Shown here piece by piece: positions 17,627 to 25,943 of a stretch of 64,000 bases of DNA. The notes beneath the pieces are model-generated. The model was given only the letters and a program-made list of their open reading frames with translations. It was not told the origin of the DNA and ran no database searches. Both the position numbers and the translations under genes were made by a program. Each line of letters starts with the position of its first letter. Position 1 is the stretch's first letter. Source of the stretch: Erwinia persicina (GTDB lineage: Bacteria; Pseudomonadota; Gammaproteobacteria; Enterobacterales; Enterobacteriaceae); assembly GCF_014838825.1 (NCBI RefSeq), contig NZ_JACYMO010000004.1, forward strand, positions 332,403-396,402. The letters are read 5' to 3'.

Positions 17627-17968
17627 TTAGGCATTTTCTTTTGCGACTTCGAAATGAACAGAGAGCAGCCAGGCCTCTTCTTTCGGCAGATTGCCAAACA
17701 GGTCGACAACCTGCTGCGCCAGCGTCATCGACTGTGACGAAATATCCTCAAACAGTTCGGCCTCGACGTCAGGTAAGCCCTCGCCAGTGACCGAGCGGAG
17801 CGCCATCGCCCGCACATGCGAGGTCAGCATCTGTTGCTGTACAGGGTTAGGATGAATATTTCTGGCGGAAAACAGATGGGCAATCTTCCCCATAACCTGC
17901 GCAGCCAGCGCCTGAATCGCGTCATCCTGTTGTGTTGCCGCGCCCGCTGGCGCTGTCCCGTTACTCAC
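17627..17968 (-). CDS. Free-standing PRD domain protein
   Basis: A 113-residue protein consisting of little more than one PTS regulation domain. The two histidines expected in a PRD are present: His51 in LTSHVRAMALRS and His105 in LLSVHFEVAKEN. There is no DNA-binding domain. By memory it corresponds to the PRD-type protein found with the SFCGS/DUF4310-4312 set in Enterococcus faecalis. It is the first gene of the operon; the start is GTG 17968 with AAAAGGGGA upstream. It may sense phosphorylation state and act on the large PRD regulator, or it may serve as a phosphoryl acceptor; neither is shown. Confidence 0.75.
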   Translation of the reverse strand: MSNGTAPAGAATQQDDAIQALAAQVMGKIAHLFSARNIHPNPVQQQMLTSHVRAMALRSVTGEGLPDVEAELFEDISSQSMTLAQQVVDLFGNLPKEEAWLLSVHFEVAKENA

Positions 17969-18036
17969 ATTCGTCCCCTTTTAATAAGCTCAGGAGTAAA
18001 CTACCTGCCCCCTGCCTTTCTGTGTAGAACGACTTT

Positions 18037-18054
18037 TTCCACATGGAAGTGGAA
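18037..18054. promoter_or_regulatory. Candidate operator upstream of the PRD/SFCGS operon
   Basis: TTCCAC-ATGGAA-GTGGAA is a perfect inverted repeat with 6-base arms, 69 bases upstream of the first start codon of the operon. Its symmetry and place fit a binding site for the MtlR-type regulator encoded at 10329-12239. No -10 or -35 could be assigned with confidence. Confidence 0.4.
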
Positions 18055-18117
18055 ATAAACGCACAGCGCTGGTTTGATGTCGCAAAAACGTTGAAACGCG
18101 CACGCTGGGTTTTAAAA

Positions 18118-18133
18118 TGAGAGATAAATCACA
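18118..18133. promoter_or_regulatory. Candidate CRP site
   Basis: TGAGA-GATAAA-TCACA differs from the CRP consensus half-sites (TGTGA-N6-TCACA) at one position and has A-rich flanks. It is centred about 157 bases upstream of the operon's first start codon, so it could provide catabolite control of the sugar-acid operon. Confidence 0.5.
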
Positions 18134-18583
18134 TACAGATGGAGTATTTGCATAAAAGACGCAGCGGGGGTGAAATAGAAGGAAAATTTTGGCCCGGGTA
18201 ATGACGAAAATAGAAGTAAAGCTTATGACCCGCTCCCCAAAGCAGAGGGAAATAGTTTTTCAGAAAACAGAGAAGCCCGTTTTTTATCACGGGCTGATTT
18301 ATCGCCATGCGATCGTTCTGCTGGGTGAGTAACAACAAGAGTGAACCTAAAAATAACGTCAATGACATACGAAAAATGGCTGCTACACGGGATTTCGTCA
18401 GAGTAAAATGGCCGTTGAGACAAAGAAAAATACCACAACCACTAATTGAAAATATTATAGATCACTGCCTGTGGTGATAACTGTCGCTTTTATTTGTATT
18501 ACCCAAAAGGTCAGATAAACACGCCAGAAAAATTTAAGGTTGCGATATATTATAATTTCTCTGCCGCATCACCAGAACGCTGT
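18134..18583. other. Gene-free AT-rich gap
   Basis: About 450 bases between the CRP-like site and the cybC terminator. Short frames exist on the - strand (18129-18368 and 18223-18438), but they lack a convincing ribosome site or family resemblance. The stretch is richer in A and T than its surroundings. I see no RNA gene or mobile-element end in it. Confidence 0.5.
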
Positions 18584-18613
18584 TAAAAGAGGCGATCGCA
18601 CTGCTATCGCCTC
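18584..18613 (-). terminator. cybC: Terminator of cybC
   Basis: Perfect 8-base arms GAGGCGAT and ATCGCCTC (18589-18596 and 18605-18612) are followed on the - strand by TTTT. The hairpin lies 41 bases behind the cybC stop codon. Confidence 0.8.
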
Positions 18614-18653
18614 CCACGTTCAGGCCAACCAACTGCCAAACTGGCCGGGTCGG

Positions 18654-19037
18654 TCAGCGAAACTTTTTATGCCCCTCATCACGTGTCGCAGCAAACTTCT
18701 TCGCTTCTTCTTTTGCCCCTGACAGATCCCCTCCGTTTGCCAGCTTCAGGCTGGTATCAATCTGGCCGATCAGTTTATCCAGCTGCGCATGGTAATCCTT
18801 CATTTCCGCACTCCCCGCGGCCTGACCTTCCAGCTTGTCTGGGGTCTGGGTTTTGGCGTTTTCCGCCGCAGAGCGCATATCGGTTAATGCTTTAACCATT
18901 TCGGCTTTATCGTCGGTTTTCTGCACCGTGCGATATGCGCCTTTCAGGATATCCATATCCCCTTCCAGGCCCTGTGCCAGCAGCGTGGAACTAAACAACA
19001 GGGTAGAGCTCAACATTGCAATCAATAATTTACGCAT
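18654..19037 (-). CDS. cybC: Cytochrome b562 CybC
   Basis: A 127-residue periplasmic four-helix-bundle haem protein. The signal peptide (MRKLLIAMLSSTLLFSSTLLAQ) precedes a mature region similar to E. coli cytochrome b562. Both axial haem ligands are present: Met in LEGDMDILK (mature residue about 7) and His in the C-terminal TRDEGHKKFR. The physiological electron partner is unknown. The start ATG 19037 gives a proper signal peptide; a longer frame to 19097 would add 20 unlikely residues. It lies downstream of pmbA on the same strand, as in other enterobacteria, with the pmbA terminator between them. Confidence 0.9.
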   Translation of the reverse strand: MRKLLIAMLSSTLLFSSTLLAQGLEGDMDILKGAYRTVQKTDDKAEMVKALTDMRSAAENAKTQTPDKLEGQAAGSAEMKDYHAQLDKLIGQIDTSLKLANGGDLSGAKEEAKKFAATRDEGHKKFR

Positions 19038-19076
19038 CTCAGATCCTATTTTTATAAATGGGTATCGTTCAGGCAT

Positions 19077-19110
19077 GAAAAAGGCGGCTGTTTTCACCGC
19101 CGCCTTTTCA
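19077..19110 (-). terminator. pmbA: Terminator of pmbA
   Basis: Read on the - strand, AAGGCGGC, a 10-base loop and GCCGCCTT are followed by TTTC. The hairpin is 22 bases behind the pmbA stop codon and upstream of cybC. Confidence 0.8.
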
Positions 19111-19131
19111 GCATACGCGTAAATCCGGAAA

Positions 19132-20472
19132 TTACTGCCCGGCGATCTTCATTTCTGGTAACAAAACGGATCCGCACTGGATATTGCTGCGCGTTTCAAT
19201 ATCGCTGCCGATGCTGACCATGTTGCGCCACATATCTTTCAGATTACCGGCAATAGTGATCTCACTGACCGGATACTGGATCACGCCATTCTCCACCCAG
19301 AAACCGGACGCGCCACGGGAATAATCACCGGTGATCCCGCTCACGCCCTGCCCCATCAGTTCCGTGACCAGCAGTCCGGTTCCCAGCTGTTTCAGCATCT
19401 CTTCAAAGCTGTGTCCCTGACCGGCAATGCGCCAGTTGTGAATGCCGCCAGCATGTCCGGTACTCTGCAGACCAAGCTTGCGCGCGGAGTAGCTGGTCAG
19501 CAGCCAGGTCTGCAATACACCGTCTTTAATGATGTCGCGGCGCTGGGTGCGGATGCCTTCGCTGTCGAAGGGCGTGGAAGCCAGTCCTTTCAGTAAATGC
19601 GGGTGCTCTTCAATGGTCAGCCATTCCGGCAGGATCTGCTGTCCGAGCGAGTCGAGCAGGAACGTGGATTTACGGTACACGCTGCCGCCGCTGATGGCGC
19701 CGACCAGGTGGCCAAACAGGCCGGTCGCGACCTCGGCGGCAAACATCACCGGCGCTTTCATCGTGGACAGCTTACGCGGAGAGAGGCGCGACAGCGTGCG
19801 GCGTGCGCACGCTTCACCTACGGCTTCCGGAGAGTCGAGATCGCCAATAGCGCGGCCAATGGTGTAAGCGTAATCGCGCTCCATACCGCCGTTCTCTTCC
19901 GCGATCACACAGCTGGAAAGGGAGTGCCGGCTGGAGCAGTAGCCCTGAAGCATGCCGTGACTGTTACCGAACACTTTAATCCCTACGTGGCTGTTAAAGC
20001 TGCCGCCTTCGGTATTAGTGATGCGCTTATCGGCCTTCAGTGAGGCCTGTTCGGCGCGCGCGGCCAGCTCAATAGCACGATCGGCGTCGATCTCAGCCGG
20101 GTGAAACAGATCGAGATCCGGCGCATCAAACGCCAGCAGTTCACGATCCGCCACGCCCGCGTAAGGATCCGGTGAGGTGTAGCGGGCAATGTCTACCGCC
20201 GCCTGCACGGTACGCTTAATCGCATCCGGGCTGAGGTCGGTTGAGGAGGCGCTGCCTTTACGGTCCTGGTAGTAAACGGTGATGCCCAGGGCACCATCGC
20301 TGTTGAATTCGACATTTTCCACTTCACCATAGCGTGTGCTGACGCTGATGCCAGTGGTTTTGCTTACCGCGACTTCTGCTCCGTCGCTGCTGGCCTTTGC
20401 CAGTTCGAGTGCCGTCGCTATCGCCTGTTCCAGGGTTTTACGCTGTTCTGCAACTTGGGAGAGTAATTTCAT
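19132..20472 (-). CDS. pmbA: Metalloprotease subunit PmbA (TldE)
   Basis: A 446-residue protein of the TldD/PmbA family. With TldD it forms a heterodimeric cytosolic protease that processes small peptides such as microcin B17 precursor and degrades CcdA. PmbA is the non-catalytic partner: no HExxH motif is found, as expected. Typical features include the [10 protein letters not shown] segment at the N-terminus and [20 protein letters not shown] near the C-terminus. Length and end match E. coli PmbA (450 aa). It is divergent from darP, with 150 bases between the starts; this is the standard enterobacterial arrangement. Confidence 0.96.
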   Translation of the reverse strand: MKLLSQVAEQRKTLEQAIATALELAKASSDGAEVAVSKTTGISVSTRYGEVENVEFNSDGALGITVYYQDRKGSASSTDLSPDAIKRTVQAAVDIARYTSPDPYAGVADRELLAFDAPDLDLFHPAEIDADRAIELAARAEQASLKADKRITNTEGGSFNSHVGIKVFGNSHGMLQGYCSSRHSLSSCVIAEENGGMERDYAYTIGRAIGDLDSPEAVGEACARRTLSRLSPRKLSTMKAPVMFAAEVATGLFGHLVGAISGGSVYRKSTFLLDSLGQQILPEWLTIEEHPHLLKGLASTPFDSEGIRTQRRDIIKDGVLQTWLLTSYSARKLGLQSTGHAGGIHNWRIAGQGHSFEEMLKQLGTGLLVTELMGQGVSGITGDYSRGASGFWVENGVIQYPVSEITIAGNLKDMWRNMVSIGSDIETRSNIQCGSVLLPEMKIAGQ

Positions 20473-20622
20473 CGACCTGCCGTATAATAAGTTGATAAAT
20501 ACCTGCTGAGAAAACCGTTCTCAAGGTGGTAAAGATTATTTTGAGTCTAACAGACTCAGAGAACAATTTCGCAGTAGCCTCGTAACCTGATAGCATTAGC
20601 CTCTTTTTCAGGAGCCGTACCA

Positions 20623-21168
20623 ATGACCAAGCAGCCCGACGACTGGCTCGATGATGTACCCGATAACGAAGAAGAAGAAGATGATGAGATTATCTGGGTC
20701 AGTAAAAGTGAAATAAAACGTGATGCCGAGGAGCTTAAGCGCCTTGGGGGTGAACTGGTGGAACTGGGGAAAAACTCCCTGGACAAGATCCCACTGGATG
20801 AAGATCTGCGTGCCGCGATTGAGCTGGCGCAGAAGATTAAGAAAGAAGGCCGCCGTCGCCAGATGCAGCTGATCGGTAAAATGCTGCGTTCGCGTGATGA
20901 AGAGCCGATCCGTACGGCACTGGATAAGCTGAAAAACCGTCACAACCAGCAGGTTGCGCTGTTCCACAAGCTGGAAGTGTTGCGTGACCGCCTGGTTGAA
21001 CAGGGTGATGACGCGATCCCTGAGGTGCTGAACCTCTATCCGGATGCCGACCGCCAGCAGCTGCGTGCCATGATCCGTAACGCACAGAAAGAGAAAGCCA
21101 CCAACAAGCCACCGAAAGCGTACCGCCAGATTTTCCAGTATCTGCGTGAGCTGGCCACCGCGTTGTAA
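20623..21168 (+). CDS. darP: 50S assembly factor DarP (YjgA)
   Basis: A 181-residue mostly helical protein (DUF615) that associates with late 50S precursors and promotes peptidyl-transferase-centre maturation. The acidic N-terminus ([13 protein letters not shown]) is followed by the conserved [15 protein letters not shown] and the basic central helix [25 protein letters not shown] lies nine bases upstream of the ATG. Divergent from pmbA and convergent with mpl, with a REP-like element in between. Confidence 0.95.
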   Translation: MTKQPDDWLDDVPDNEEEEDDEIIWVSKSEIKRDAEELKRLGGELVELGKNSLDKIPLDEDLRAAIELAQKIKKEGRRRQMQLIGKMLRSRDEEPIRTALDKLKNRHNQQVALFHKLEVLRDRLVEQGDDAIPEVLNLYPDADRQQLRAMIRNAQKEKATNKPPKAYRQIFQYLRELATAL

Positions 21169-21181
21169 TGACGCACGATCA

Positions 21182-21246
21182 GGGCAGCCCGAAAAAACGG
21201 GTCTGCCCCTGCGCTCAGGGGCCAGTCGTTTTCCGGTCGGCCCTTT
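21182..21246. repeat. REP-like double palindrome
   Basis: Dyad one is GGGCAGCCCG/CGGGTCTGCCC around AAAAAA (21182-21208); dyad two is AGGGGCCAGTCG/CGGTCGGCCCT around TTTTC (21217-21243). It lies between the convergent darP and mpl and belongs to the same family as the elements at 10234, 44701, 51088 and 55247. Confidence 0.65.
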
Positions 21247-21266
21247 CAATCACGCTACAACACGTC

Positions 21267-22619
21267 TTACGCCAGGCGATCTAACAGCTTCTGATGTATC
21301 CCACCAAAACCGCCGTTGCTCATCACCAGGATAGAATCCCCCGGCTGGGCTTTTTTGGCGATCATTTCTACCAGCGTATCAATATCCGCACTCCACTGTG
21401 CTGGCTGGATGCAGGCATCAGCCACTTCGGCAACCTGCCAGGGAATATGATGCGGCTGATAGAGGAACACTTCATCTGCACGTCCCAGTGCCGGTGCCAG
21501 ATCGTCCTTACTGACCCCCATTTTCATGGTGTTCGAGCGAGGCTCCAGCACGGCAAGAATACGTGCCGTACCGCCGACTTTTCCGCGAAGCGCCGCAAGC
21601 GTGGCAAGAATAGCCGTCGGGTGATGGGCAAAGTCATCGTACACCTTGATGCCATTGCTCTCCCCACGCAGTTCCAGGCGACGCCGGGCATTAATAAAGT
21701 CGTTCAGCGCCCGGCCCGCGTCCTCAGGCTTCACGCCCACGTGACGCGCCGCGGCAATCGCCATCATGCCGTTATGCATGTTGTGTTCACCGACCAGCGA
21801 CCAGTTCACTTCGGCCACACGCTCACCGTCCAGTAAAACTTCCCAGTGGGAGGCATCCGGTGACAGCTTCTTTGCCAGCCAGTGACCGTTCTCGCCGACG
21901 GTTTCCTGCTCGCTCCAGCAGCCCATCGCCATCACCTGCTTAATGTTCGCGTCGTGCTCAGGCAGGATAATTTTGCCCTGCCCCGGTACGATGCGCACCA
22001 GATGGTGGAACTGCTTCTGCACGGCGCGCAGATCATCAAAAATATCCGCGTGATCAAATTCGAGATTGTTGAGGATCAGTGTGCGCGGGCAGTAATGTAC
22101 AAACTTGGAACGTTTGTCGAAGAACGCACAGTCATACTCATCGGCCTCAATAACGAAGAATGGGCTTTTTCCTAAAGTTGCCGATACCTCGAAATTTCCC
22201 GGTACGCCACCGATCACATAGCCCGGCTCATAGCCGCAGGCCTGTAAAATCCACGCTGCCATGCCTGCCGTCGTGGTTTTTCCGTGGGTGCCCGCCACCG
22301 CCAGCACCCAACGGTCGCGCAGCACAAAATCGTGCAGCCACTGGGGGCCGGACAGATAGGGAATGTTGCGCTCCAGCACGGCTTCCACGCACGGGTTACC
22401 CCGGGTCATCGCATTGCCAATGATCACCAAATCCGGGGCGGGGTCGAGCTGTGAAGCGTCATAACCCTGAATTAAATCAATACCCTGCTTTTCAAGCAGC
22501 GTACTCATTGGCGGATAAACGTTAGCATCTGAGCCGGTCACTTCATGGCCAAGCTCACGGGCCAGCATCGCCAGTCCACCCATAAAGGTGCCGCAGATAC
22601 CGAGGATATGAATACGCAT
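21267..22619 (-). CDS. mpl: Murein tripeptide ligase Mpl
   Basis: A 450-residue cytosolic ligase of the Mur family that joins recycled L-Ala-gamma-D-Glu-meso-DAP to UDP-N-acetylmuramate with ATP, returning cell-wall peptides to peptidoglycan synthesis. The N-terminal UDP-binding region begins MRIHILGICGTFMGGLAMLA. The ATP loop GTHGKTTT is at residues 110-117, and the central-domain residues EADEYDCAFFDKRSKF are typical of Mpl. Length agrees with E. coli Mpl (457 aa). It is divergent from fbp, with 166 bases between starts. Confidence 0.96.
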   Translation of the reverse strand: MRIHILGICGTFMGGLAMLARELGHEVTGSDANVYPPMSTLLEKQGIDLIQGYDASQLDPAPDLVIIGNAMTRGNPCVEAVLERNIPYLSGPQWLHDFVLRDRWVLAVAGTHGKTTTAGMAAWILQACGYEPGYVIGGVPGNFEVSATLGKSPFFVIEADEYDCAFFDKRSKFVHYCPRTLILNNLEFDHADIFDDLRAVQKQFHHLVRIVPGQGKIILPEHDANIKQVMAMGCWSEQETVGENGHWLAKKLSPDASHWEVLLDGERVAEVNWSLVGEHNMHNGMMAIAAARHVGVKPEDAGRALNDFINARRRLELRGESNGIKVYDDFAHHPTAILATLAALRGKVGGTARILAVLEPRSNTMKMGVSKDDLAPALGRADEVFLYQPHHIPWQVAEVADACIQPAQWSADIDTLVEMIAKKAQPGDSILVMSNGGFGGIHQKLLDRLA

Positions 22620-22785
22620 AAAAGGTCCGTTTCGTAAAAGTTCTGCCCTAGTGTACCGCCCCCAACGTGCGGAAGAAACGGATTTGCCCTATGTTCTTTC
22701 GCGTTCAATCGGCTAAACTGCGTACGCATACGTTGGCAGTTTGTGAATCAAGCTGCTGCTCAACCGCAGATTCAGGGATTGTGTT

Positions 22786-23784
22786 ATGAAAACGTTAGGC
22801 GAATTTATCGTCGAGAAACAGCACGACTTTCCGCACGCCACAGGTGAACTGACCGCATTGATCTCCGCGATCAAGCTGGGTGCCAAGATCATCCACCGCG
22901 ATATCAACAAGGCTGGCCTGGTCGATATTCTGGGTGCCAGCGGCGCTGAGAACATTCAGGGCGAAGAGCAGATGAAGCTCGATCTCTTCGCCAATGAAAA
23001 GCTGAAAGCCGCACTGAAGGCACGTGGCATTGTCGCGGGTATCGCGTCTGAAGAAGAAGATGAGATCGTCATCTTCGAAGGCGTAGAAAACGGCAAGTAC
23101 GTGGTGCTGATGGACCCTCTCGACGGCTCCTCAAACATTGATGTAAACGTTTCTGTCGGAACTATTTTCTCTATCTACCGCCGTATTACCCCACCAGGTA
23201 CGCCGGTCACGGAAGAAGACTTCCTGCAGCCAGGCAGCCAGCAGGTTGCTGCGGGTTATGTGGTGTATGGTTCATCGACCATGCTGGTTTATACCACCGG
23301 CTGTGGCGTACATGCCTTCACCTATGATCCGTCGCTGGGCGTTTTCTGCCTGAGTGCGGAACGTATGACCTTCCCGGAAAAGGGTTACACCTACTCCATC
23401 AACGAAGGTAACTACATTCGCTTCCCACAGGGGGTGAAAAAGTACCTGAAATTCTGTCAGGAAGAGGATGCCGCCACGCGCCGTCCTTATACCTCACGCT
23501 ATATCGGATCGCTGGTGGCTGACTTCCACCGCAACCTGCTGAAAGGCGGGATCTATCTCTATCCAAGCACGGCCAGCCACCCTAAGGGCAAACTGCGCCT
23601 GCTGTATGAGTGCAACCCGATGGCATTCCTGGCGGAGCAGGCAGGCGGTAAAGCCTCTGACGGTAAAAACCGTATTCTGGACCTGGTGCCGCAAAGCCTG
23701 CATGAGCGCTCGCCGTTCTTTGTCGGCAACGACCACATGGTGGAAGATACCGAACGCTTCCTGCGTGAGTTCCCGGATAACTGA
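22786..23784 (+). CDS. fbp: Fructose-1,6-bisphosphatase class I
   Basis: A 332-residue gluconeogenic enzyme converting fructose 1,6-bisphosphate to fructose 6-phosphate; Mg2+-dependent and AMP-inhibited in the family. The metal-binding motif [20 protein letters not shown] (about residues 107-126) and EEEDE upstream supply the acidic ligands; the C-terminal substrate loop includes [17 protein letters not shown]. It is the same length as E. coli Fbp. A hairpin with a short T-run follows at about 23800-23829. Confidence 0.97.
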   Translation: MKTLGEFIVEKQHDFPHATGELTALISAIKLGAKIIHRDINKAGLVDILGASGAENIQGEEQMKLDLFANEKLKAALKARGIVAGIASEEEDEIVIFEGVENGKYVVLMDPLDGSSNIDVNVSVGTIFSIYRRITPPGTPVTEEDFLQPGSQQVAAGYVVYGSSTMLVYTTGCGVHAFTYDPSLGVFCLSAERMTFPEKGYTYSINEGNYIRFPQGVKKYLKFCQEEDAATRRPYTSRYIGSLVADFHRNLLKGGIYLYPSTASHPKGKLRLLYECNPMAFLAEQAGGKASDGKNRILDLVPQSLHERSPFFVGNDHMVEDTERFLREFPDN

Positions 23785-23799
23785 TAGCCACGCGCGCGG

Positions 23800-23829
23800 A
23801 GGCCCATCGGCTGTTCAGATGGGCCTTTG
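23800..23829 (+). terminator. fbp: Terminator of fbp
   Basis: GGCCCATC and GATGGGCC form an 8-base stem around a 9-base loop, followed by TTTGAG. The T-run is short, so efficiency may be moderate. Confidence 0.6.
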
Positions 23830-23853
23830 AGCAGAACTCGCTGAAAAAAGACG

Positions 23854-24654
23854 TCATTCCGCAGAACGGGGAGTGACATTTATCACTTTCAGCGCCGCAC
23901 CCATGGCGAAATTGCTCAACCGCTTAAAATCGTCCTGCTGGTAGCCGAAGATCTTGCCGTCGGTCCGTGCGGCTTGCAGATCAATCAGCACCACGCCCAG
24001 CGTGGGTACCACCTTTTCCTGCCAGATAAACAGATACAGACGGTCGTCTATTTTCACGGTCTGACAGCGATCAACATCGGCCAGTCCTTGTTCCCCCCCC
24101 TGCAGACAGTGCCAGGCGTAACAGTCAGCGTTCAGATAAAGATGCTCGTAACACTCGTTCGGACTGTAACGATACTGGTTGCGCATCCCGGTCAGTTCAT
24201 CGCTAAAGGTGTGGCGCACGTTCATATCGCTCCCTCCCTTAAACCAGCCAAAACGCACCTCCGCCTTGACTCCGGTTAGCGGCAAACCCAGTTTGATGCG
24301 CTGGAGTGCAGACAGGTGCGCCTGCTGCTGCGTGGGTAACTGACCGCGAACTTCGGTAAAACAGCCGCGATGATGGTCGCAGATCAGCGTCAGCGTCGAT
24401 GCCGCCCGGCGGTGGTCGATAAAGTCGATAAACTCAATACCGTCACGTAATGAAGTCAGCCGGAACGCGACCGCTGGCTGACTTCCCCACGTCAGCGTTC
24501 CGTCCGGATAAAACTGGCACAGCACTTCTTCATCATGATGAAAACAAAACGTCAGTTTGCTCTGCCCGGGCGATGCCGCTGGCAACGTATCGCCGTCCGG
24601 GGCGAAGCAGGTGGCCAACTCGCCTACCGGAATATATTTCGCGTTATGACTCAT
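23854..24654 (-). CDS. MoaF-like protein
   Basis: A 266-residue soluble protein that resembles the MoaF family, with an N-terminal part (about 1-110) and a C-terminal part holding SPNECYEHLYLNADCYAWHC and DGKIFGYQQDDF. The family name comes from the Klebsiella monoamine-oxidase (moa) operon, so the common label 'molybdenum cofactor biosynthesis protein F' is probably misleading. It has no signal peptide. It is divergent from a class II histone-deacetylase-like gene with 145 bases between the starts, and the two probably share a regulatory region. Biochemical function not established; a role in amine or polyamine metabolism is inference. Confidence 0.7.
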   Translation of the reverse strand: MSHNAKYIPVGELATCFAPDGDTLPAASPGQSKLTFCFHHDEEVLCQFYPDGTLTWGSQPAVAFRLTSLRDGIEFIDFIDHRRAASTLTLICDHHRGCFTEVRGQLPTQQQAHLSALQRIKLGLPLTGVKAEVRFGWFKGGSDMNVRHTFSDELTGMRNQYRYSPNECYEHLYLNADCYAWHCLQGGEQGLADVDRCQTVKIDDRLYLFIWQEKVVPTLGVVLIDLQAARTDGKIFGYQQDDFKRLSNFAMGAALKVINVTPRSAE

Positions 24655-24799
24655 GGGGTACTCCCTGTGCGTGATCAGATCCCCTGAGTGTTAACCGCAG
24701 CCGTTGCTGAACACCATCGTTCTTCCGGACGAGGCCATCGGCCGCCCGGAGGAATACAGTAGTCGGATGATCTGCGGTGAGGATGAGGGAGAGAACACA

Positions 24800-25924
24800 A
24801 TGAACACTACGGGCTTTTTTTATGATGAACGCTGCTTCTGGCACAGCACCGGGCTTCATGCCACCACGTTACCGGTGGGCGGATGGGTTCAGCCCCCTGC
24901 GGGCAGCGGCCACGCGGAGTCACCGGAAAGTAAACGACGCCTGAAGAACCTGCTGGATGTCTCCGGGCTGTCAGCACAGCTGCTGCTGCGTTCAGCGCCG
25001 GCAGCCAGTGAAGAGGATTTACTGCGTATCCATCCGGCGCACTACCTGCAACATTTCAGGCAGGTCAGCGACAGCGGCGGCGGGATGCTCGGATTCGATG
25101 CGCCAATGGGACCGGGTAGCTATGACTATGCCGCCCTCTCTGCGGGTCTGGTCTGTGCCGCAGTCGGGGCCGTACTGACCGGAGAAATGGACAATGCCTA
25201 CGCCCTGTCGCGTCCGCCGGGGCATCACTGTCTGCCGGATCAGTCGATGGGCTTCTGCTTTCTGGCCAACATCCCGATTGCCATTGAACACGCCAGAACC
25301 CGTTTTGGCTTGCAGCGCGTGGCGGTGGTTGACTGGGATGTGCACCACGGCAACGGTACGCAGCATATCTACTGGCAGCGTAATGATGTTCTGACCTTCT
25401 CCCTGCATCAGGACCGCTGTTTTCCGCCGGGGTATTCCGGTGAGAGCGATCGCGGTGCAGGGGCCGGTCTGGGTTATAACATCAATATTCCGCTGCTGGC
25501 GGGCAGCGGTCATGATGCGTATCTGTATGCCCTGGATCGGATTGTTATCCCCCAGCTTGAGCAGTTCCAGCCTGAGCTGATCATTATCGCCTGCGGATAT
25601 GACGCCAATGCGCTGGATCCGCTGGCCCGCATGCAGCTTCACAGCGACAGTTTTCGCGCCATGACGGAGCGCATGATGGCTGCTGCCGCGCAGCTGTGCG
25701 GCGGCAGGCTGGTGATGGTCCATGAGGGCGGCTATGCGGAAGCTTACGTGCCCTTCTGCGGGCTGGCAGTTATGGAAACATTAAGCGGGATCCGCACGGC
25801 GGTAGAAGACCCGCTGCTGTCGTTTATCTGCCAGCAGCAGCCGCGCGAAGCGTTTATACAGTTCCAGCGCGACGCCCTTGACCAGCTGAGCGCCGAGTGC
25901 AGCAGCAGCAGGCGGCCCGGATAA
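24800..25924 (+). CDS. Class II histone-deacetylase-like amidohydrolase
   Basis: A 374-residue zinc enzyme of the arginase/deacetylase fold. Bacterial members act on acetylpolyamines or other acetylamines. The catalytic histidine pair is in RPPGHHC; the zinc ligands are in VDWDVHHGNGTQ (Asp and His) and in CGYDANALDPL (Asp); and EGGY supplies the transition-state tyrosine. ATG 24800 has GAGGGAGAG upstream; a frame start at 24704 would add 32 unlikely residues. Divergent from the MoaF-like gene, which suggests one pathway, perhaps deacetylation of an acetylated amine. Acetylpolyamine amidohydrolase is the leading guess; the substrate is not known. Confidence 0.85.
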   Translation: MNTTGFFYDERCFWHSTGLHATTLPVGGWVQPPAGSGHAESPESKRRLKNLLDVSGLSAQLLLRSAPAASEEDLLRIHPAHYLQHFRQVSDSGGGMLGFDAPMGPGSYDYAALSAGLVCAAVGAVLTGEMDNAYALSRPPGHHCLPDQSMGFCFLANIPIAIEHARTRFGLQRVAVVDWDVHHGNGTQHIYWQRNDVLTFSLHQDRCFPPGYSGESDRGAGAGLGYNINIPLLAGSGHDAYLYALDRIVIPQLEQFQPELIIIACGYDANALDPLARMQLHSDSFRAMTERMMAAAAQLCGGRLVMVHEGGYAEAYVPFCGLAVMETLSGIRTAVEDPLLSFICQQQPREAFIQFQRDALDQLSAECSSSRRPG

Positions 25925-25943
25925 AGCGGGTCCGCCCTCGGCT

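Noticed and set aside
17969-18117. Sigma-54 promoter ahead of the sugar-acid operon, as for dga of Salmonella
   Set aside because: No TGGCAC-N5-TTGC pair was found, and the regulator here is of MtlR/BglG type without a sigma-54 activation domain that I can recognise.
18129-18438. Two short frames on the - strand upstream of the PRD operon
   Set aside because: No ribosome site, no recognisable domain, and mutually overlapping in different frames.
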